Origin: an uncultured Candidatus Peregrinibacteria bacterium | GTDB taxonomy: Bacteria; Patescibacteriota; Gracilibacteria; CAIRYL01 | NCBI GenBank assembly: GCA_903882825.1 | Contig: CAIRYL010000143.1 | Span: forward strand, 1 to 8,471 | DNA: 8,471 nt | Reading direction: 5' to 3' | Shown: piece by piece, positions 5,766 to 8,471 of the stretch | Layout of the letters: every line of letters begins with the position of its first letter | Position numbering within the stretch: position 1 is the stretch's first letter | Notes under the pieces: generated by a model | The model's database searches: none | The model's input: the letters and a program-made list of their open reading frames with translations, nothing else | What the model was told of the DNA's origin: nothing | Program-made: the position numbers and the translations under genes

Positions 5766-5928
5766 TGAATTTCATGGACAAAATGGCTTTGTTGCATAAA
5801 TAGGGATGAAGAATAGCGTAAAGAAGTATTTTTTTTATAAATGCCAATTCATGAGACTTAAAAATCCCGCCCAACGCAAAAAAGTTCAGAGATCATAAAA
5901 ATATCTTTTTTGGGAACCATGAAATTCA
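5766..5928. repeat. Perfect 12-bp inverted repeat enclosing a 163-bp segment
   Basis: TGAATTTCATGG at 5766-5777 is the exact reverse complement of CCATGAAATTCA at 5917-5928, with 139 bp between the arms. A perfect 12-bp pair this close together is unlikely by chance in a 300-bp spacer, although AT richness weakens the argument. The segment contains the IS903-like end and no ORF, so it could be a MITE-like element or the scar of one. No flanking target duplication was identified. Confidence 0.35.
5785..5801. mobile_element. Solitary terminal-repeat-like sequence of the IS5/IS903 type
   Basis: GGCTTTGTTGCATAAAT differs at one position from the IS903 terminal inverted repeat as I remember it (GGCTTTGTTGAATAAAT). 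No inverted partner and no transposase ORF occur in the window, so it would be a single orphan end left after decay or deletion. The match is made from memory and could be coincidence. Confidence 0.35.
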
Positions 5929-5973
5929 TAAACAATTCATTTCTATTTTTCTCTTCATGAGTTTTAAGAGGAT

Positions 5974-6963
5974 TTAAAATAAAAAACGAAATGCTTTCTC
6001 GAATCTTGGAAATTTTTTAAAAATTTGTTCTATTATTTTTATGGTAGCAAAGCACAAAACCGTAATATGAAACACCAAAAGAAAACTCCATATCGAGGAA
6101 GTAAATACCAGTTTCGGCATTAAAAATTGTAATGCCTGAATCACTAAAATATGAAAAAGATATAAAAAAAGAGAAAATACTCCGAGTGGCTCTAAAAACC
6201 TTCTTATAAATGGCTTTGGAATATTTGGACGACTTTTAAAAATATTTGGAAGTCCTAAAAATATTCCAAAAAGAATAACTATTTGAAACGTCCAAAATGA
6301 AAAAACTTCGAGCACAATACCTTTCCCTAAATATGCGCTTCCAATAAAAAGCCAAAATACTAAACCCATAATAACCATATTGGCTTTTGGGAATAAATTT
6401 ACAAACGATTTTCTTAAATTCTCCAGAGATGATTCTCGTCCAAAGAAAAATCCTAAAATGCCAATAATTAAAAATTGAAGATTATACGAATAAAAAACGC
6501 CTTCCATTCGGGCTATATCGGCGGTGAGTAAAAAAATAATACCCCATAAAATTCCTAAAGAGGGAGGAAAAAGCCCTAAAAGAGGGACCAACAATATGGT
6601 AAGGGCTAAGGGAATCAAAATTTCAAACGAAGTAGCACCCTGGTTTCCCCATATAAAATCTTCTGAAAATTCAAAAAATGATATTTTTTTTGAAATAGCT
6701 AAAACAAAAAGATTGGCAACAATAAATATTCCCAATAACTGCACTGCTCTGCGAATAAAATACCATGATGATTTTTTCCCCCATAACACCTCTCCTGCCA
6801 AAACTCCTGAAAAAAATACAAAACCAGCAGGAATCCACAAAAAAAATCGCTCTAAAAACTGTGCATTTCCATCAAATACATAAAAAACATGAGCAAAAAT
6901 CATTCCTACTATTAAAATTCCTTTAAAAAAATCGTATGAAAATAATCGTTGTATTTTTGCCAT
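5974..6963 (-). CDS. Polytopic membrane protein, acyltransferase-like
   Basis: A 329-residue, strongly hydrophobic protein with about ten predicted membrane helices. The N-terminus, RLFSYDFFKGILIVGMIFAH (6-25), has the D-x2-[KR]-G-x5-M-x3-H pattern seen at the start of acyltransferase-3 and DUF1624/heparan-glucosaminide-acetyltransferase-like proteins; Asp11 and His25 would be the conserved polar pair. Near the C-terminus LEPLGVFSLFLYLFH matches the usual closing helix of this superfamily. Such enzymes transfer acyl groups to sugars of surface polymers, so a role in envelope decoration fits the neighbouring wall genes, but substrate and donor are not evident. The ATG at 6963 puts the protein start just before the motif; a GTG at 7002 would add 13 residues of no clear character. 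No Shine-Dalgarno site is visible; a T-rich stretch precedes the ATG. leuC is divergent, 113 bp away. The stop is TAA. Confidence 0.65.
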   Translation of the reverse strand: MAKIQRLFSYDFFKGILIVGMIFAHVFYVFDGNAQFLERFFLWIPAGFVFFSGVLAGEVLWGKKSSWYFIRRAVQLLGIFIVANLFVLAISKKISFFEFSEDFIWGNQGATSFEILIPLALTILLVPLLGLFPPSLGILWGIIFLLTADIARMEGVFYSYNLQFLIIGILGFFFGRESSLENLRKSFVNLFPKANMVIMGLVFWLFIGSAYLGKGIVLEVFSFWTFQIVILFGIFLGLPNIFKSRPNIPKPFIRRFLEPLGVFSLFLYLFHILVIQALQFLMPKLVFTSSIWSFLLVFHITVLCFATIKIIEQIFKKFPRFEKAFRFLF

Positions 6964-7021
6964 ACACAAAAACTCAAAAATATGCGCCCGGTAATGTGCC
7001 ACAGCCTTTTAAATACTTCAA

Positions 7022-7049
7022 TTGAATTTCTTTTTAAAAATATCTACAC
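7022..7049 (+). promoter_or_regulatory. leuC: Possible promoter for leuC
   Basis: TTGAAT (7022-7027) and TACACT (7044-7049) are separated by 16 bp and each match four of six consensus bases. Transcription would start near 7056, giving a leader of about 20 bases to the ATG at 7077. The spacer is too short for a T-box or a leader-peptide attenuator of the leucine type, and none is seen. Confidence 0.3.
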
Positions 7050-7076
7050 TGAAGGATGTCACCTCTTTTTTTTATT

Positions 7077-8471
7077 ATGGTTACCAATATTATTGATAAA
7101 ATTTGGAATGCTCATCTCGTTCATTCAGAAAAAAATGCACCAGATATTGTATTTCTTGATTTGCAACTTTTACATGAAGTAACCAGTCCACAAGCATTTT
7201 CTGAACTCAGAAAATTAGGAAATCCCGTATTTGATACCTCTCGAAATGTCGCCACACTCGATCATTCCATTCCTACAAATCCCACTCGTGACGCATTTGC
7301 CGAAGACAGTAATAAAATTCAACTCGAAACACATCGAAAAAACTGTGCAGATTTTGGGATTCGTTTATATGACATTGATTCAGGACATCAAGGAGTAGTG
7401 CATGTAATGGGCCCAGAACTGGGACTTACACAACCGGGAATGACGATATGTTGCGGAGATTCACACACTTCCACCCATGGAGCATTTGGAGCATTAGCAT
7501 TTGGAGTCGGAACGACACAAATTTTTCATGTGCTGGCTTCATCATGTTTACTCCTCGAAAAACCAAAAACCATGAAAGTACATTTTACTGGAACCCCAAG
7601 CCAATATTTTAGCGCAAAAGATGCTATTTTAACACTTATTCACCATATTGGAGTTCAGGGCGGAACCGGATATGCACTGGAATATTGTGGAGAATTTATT
7701 CGCAATTGTTCCATGGAAGAACGAATGACTATTTGCAACATGAGCATTGAATGTGGTGCTCGTGCCGGTCTTATTGCTCCAGATGAAACAACTTTTCAAT
7801 GGATGAAAAACACCAAAAAAATTCCAGAAAATAAATGGGATGAAACGGTAGCCTACTGGGAAACATATAAAAGCGATGAAAACGCAGTGTACGATACAGA
7901 AATAACGATAGATATTACGAATATGAAACCTCGAATAACCTGGGGAACAACGCCTGGGCAAAGTGTGAGTATTGATGAAGAAATTCCAACACTTCAAAAT
8001 CTTTCAGAAACAGAACGCATACTCGCAGAAAAATCAGTAACATATACTGCACTTTCACCAGGTCAATCACTAAAAAATCTTCCTATTCAGCACGTTTTTT
8101 TAGGATCTTGTACCAATGGACGATTTTCCGATCTCGCGCTTTCGGCAAGTATTATAAAAGGAAAAAAAGTAGCAAATGGAGTTCGATTTTTTGTAGTACC
8201 CGGTTCAGAACAAGTAGAAAAACAAGCAATTGCAGAAGGACTCGATACCATTTTTAAAGATGCCGGTGCCGATTTTCGTCGCCCAGGTTGTTCCATGTGT
8301 CTCGCTATGAATGGTGATCAAGTTCCCCCGCGTGAACGATGCATCTCTACTTCTAATAGAAACTTTATGGGACGACAAGGTCCCGACTCTATTACACATC
8401 TCGCAAGCCCGCTCATGGCAACCATTGCCGCTGTAACCGGGAAAATTACCGATCCTGAAGAATATTTTCAA
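7077..8471 (+). CDS. leuC: 3-isopropylmalate dehydratase large subunit (LeuC), 3' end cut by the window
   Basis: With LeuD it isomerises 2-isopropylmalate to 3-isopropylmalate in leucine synthesis, in the cytoplasm. From the ATG at 7077 there are 465 open codons to the window edge and no stop; E. coli LeuC has 466 residues, so only a few are missing. The match runs the full length: LHEVTSPQAF, LDHSIPT, GVVHVMGPELG, CCGDSHTSTHGAFGALAFG, CNMSIECGARAGLIAPDETTF, TWGTTPGQ and STSNRNFMGRQG. The [4Fe-4S] ligands are Cys345 in GSCTN, and Cys405 and Cys408 in PGCSMC. Length and sequence indicate the longer bacterial LeuC rather than the shorter archaeal-type subunit or homoaconitase. An ATG at 7055 is out of frame. 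CCTCTTTTTTTTATT precedes the start; the only purine-rich stretch (GAAGGA) is over 20 bases upstream, too far for a Shine-Dalgarno site. leuD is probably beyond the edge. Confidence 0.96.
   Translation, partial: MVTNIIDKIWNAHLVHSEKNAPDIVFLDLQLLHEVTSPQAFSELRKLGNPVFDTSRNVATLDHSIPTNPTRDAFAEDSNKIQLETHRKNCADFGIRLYDIDSGHQGVVHVMGPELGLTQPGMTICCGDSHTSTHGAFGALAFGVGTTQIFHVLASSCLLLEKPKTMKVHFTGTPSQYFSAKDAILTLIHHIGVQGGTGYALEYCGEFIRNCSMEERMTICNMSIECGARAGLIAPDETTFQWMKNTKKIPENKWDETVAYWETYKSDENAVYDTEITIDITNMKPRITWGTTPGQSVSIDEEIPTLQNLSETERILAEKSVTYTALSPGQSLKNLPIQHVFLGSCTNGRFSDLALSASIIKGKKVANGVRFFVVPGSEQVEKQAIAEGLDTIFKDAGADFRRPGCSMCLAMNGDQVPPRERCISTSNRNFMGRQGPDSITHLASPLMATIAAVTGKITDPEEYFQ

Larger units (their letters stand above)
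5660..5973. other. 314-bp non-coding spacer with mobile-element-like traces
   Basis: No ORF of credible length or codon character is present on either strand. The spacer lies between two minus-strand genes. It holds the TATAAT box of the NlpC/P60-SLH gene, copy 2 of the 13-bp repeat, a 17-bp IS903-like end and a 12-bp inverted repeat, all listed separately. It also has two similar TTCATGAG-TTAA stretches near 5847 and 5953. No tRNA-like fold or T-tailed GC-rich terminator for the acyltransferase gene was found. Confidence 0.6.

Noticed and set aside
5919..5960. 13-codon ORF starting with ATG at 5919 on the plus strand
   Set aside because: Too short, no ribosome site, and its start overlaps the inverted-repeat arm.
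5951..5970. CTCTT/AAGAG inverted repeat as a terminator after the acyltransferase gene
   Set aside because: The stem is only five AT-rich pairs with a 10-base loop and no T tract follows on the minus strand.
7629..8471. Minus-strand ORFs inside leuC
   Set aside because: LeuC on the plus strand matches E. coli LeuC along its length; the minus-strand frames are incidental.
1..8471. CRISPR array, tRNA, toxin-antitoxin or defence system
   Set aside because: No regularly spaced repeats, no cloverleaf with a TTCGA-type T loop, and every gene has a housekeeping or envelope assignment.

Overview
The window is an AT-rich, gene-dense bacterial stretch holding eight protein genes: six complete, one cut at the left edge (murA) and one cut at the right edge (leuC). 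All read with the standard code. Stops are TAA in five genes, TAG in one and TGA in one, and no gene needs a recoded UGA. No RNA gene, CRISPR array or complete mobile element was found. The AT bias, compact genes, the pairing of an NlpC/P60 domain with S-layer homology (SLH) domains, and the apparent lack of Shine-Dalgarno sites would fit a candidate-phyla-type bacterium such as Peregrinibacteria. That placement is a weak inference; the sequence itself shows only a peptidoglycan-making bacterium with standard UGA stops.

Layout. 1-939 (+): the C-terminal three quarters of MurA. 945-1751 (-): PyrK, convergent with murA and only 5 bp away. 1752-1885: a hairpin and a 13-bp repeat. 1886-2188 (-): a DUF1905 protein. 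2189-2360: a divergent spacer with a REP-like palindrome. 2361-2810 (+): a minimal SpoU/TrmH RNA methyltransferase whose stop codon interlocks with that of uppS. 2807-3448 (-) uppS and 3452-4648 (-) ribBA: a tight pair transcribed ribBA then uppS. 4715-5659 (-): NlpC/P60-SLH protein, possibly in the same transcription unit, with a TATAAT box upstream. 5660-5973: a 314-bp spacer with an IS903-like terminal sequence and an inverted repeat. 5974-6963 (-): a polytopic acyltransferase-like membrane protein. 7077-8471 (+): LeuC, missing at most its last few residues.

Functional themes. Cell envelope: MurA (first committed step of peptidoglycan synthesis), UppS (lipid carrier), the NlpC/P60-SLH protein (putative wall hydrolase) and perhaps the membrane acyltransferase. 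Cofactor and intermediary metabolism: RibBA makes riboflavin precursors, PyrK uses FAD plus [2Fe-2S], and LeuC uses [4Fe-4S] for leucine synthesis. RNA modification: the SpoU methyltransferase. These are ordinary housekeeping genes and I see no undescribed multi-gene system. The most interesting signals are non-coding or structural: pyrimidine-rich tracts instead of Shine-Dalgarno sites before seven of the seven visible starts outside the tightly coupled uppS, the possible insertion-sequence scar at 5766-5928, the SLH protein without an export signal, and an archaeal-looking iron-sulfur loop in PyrK.
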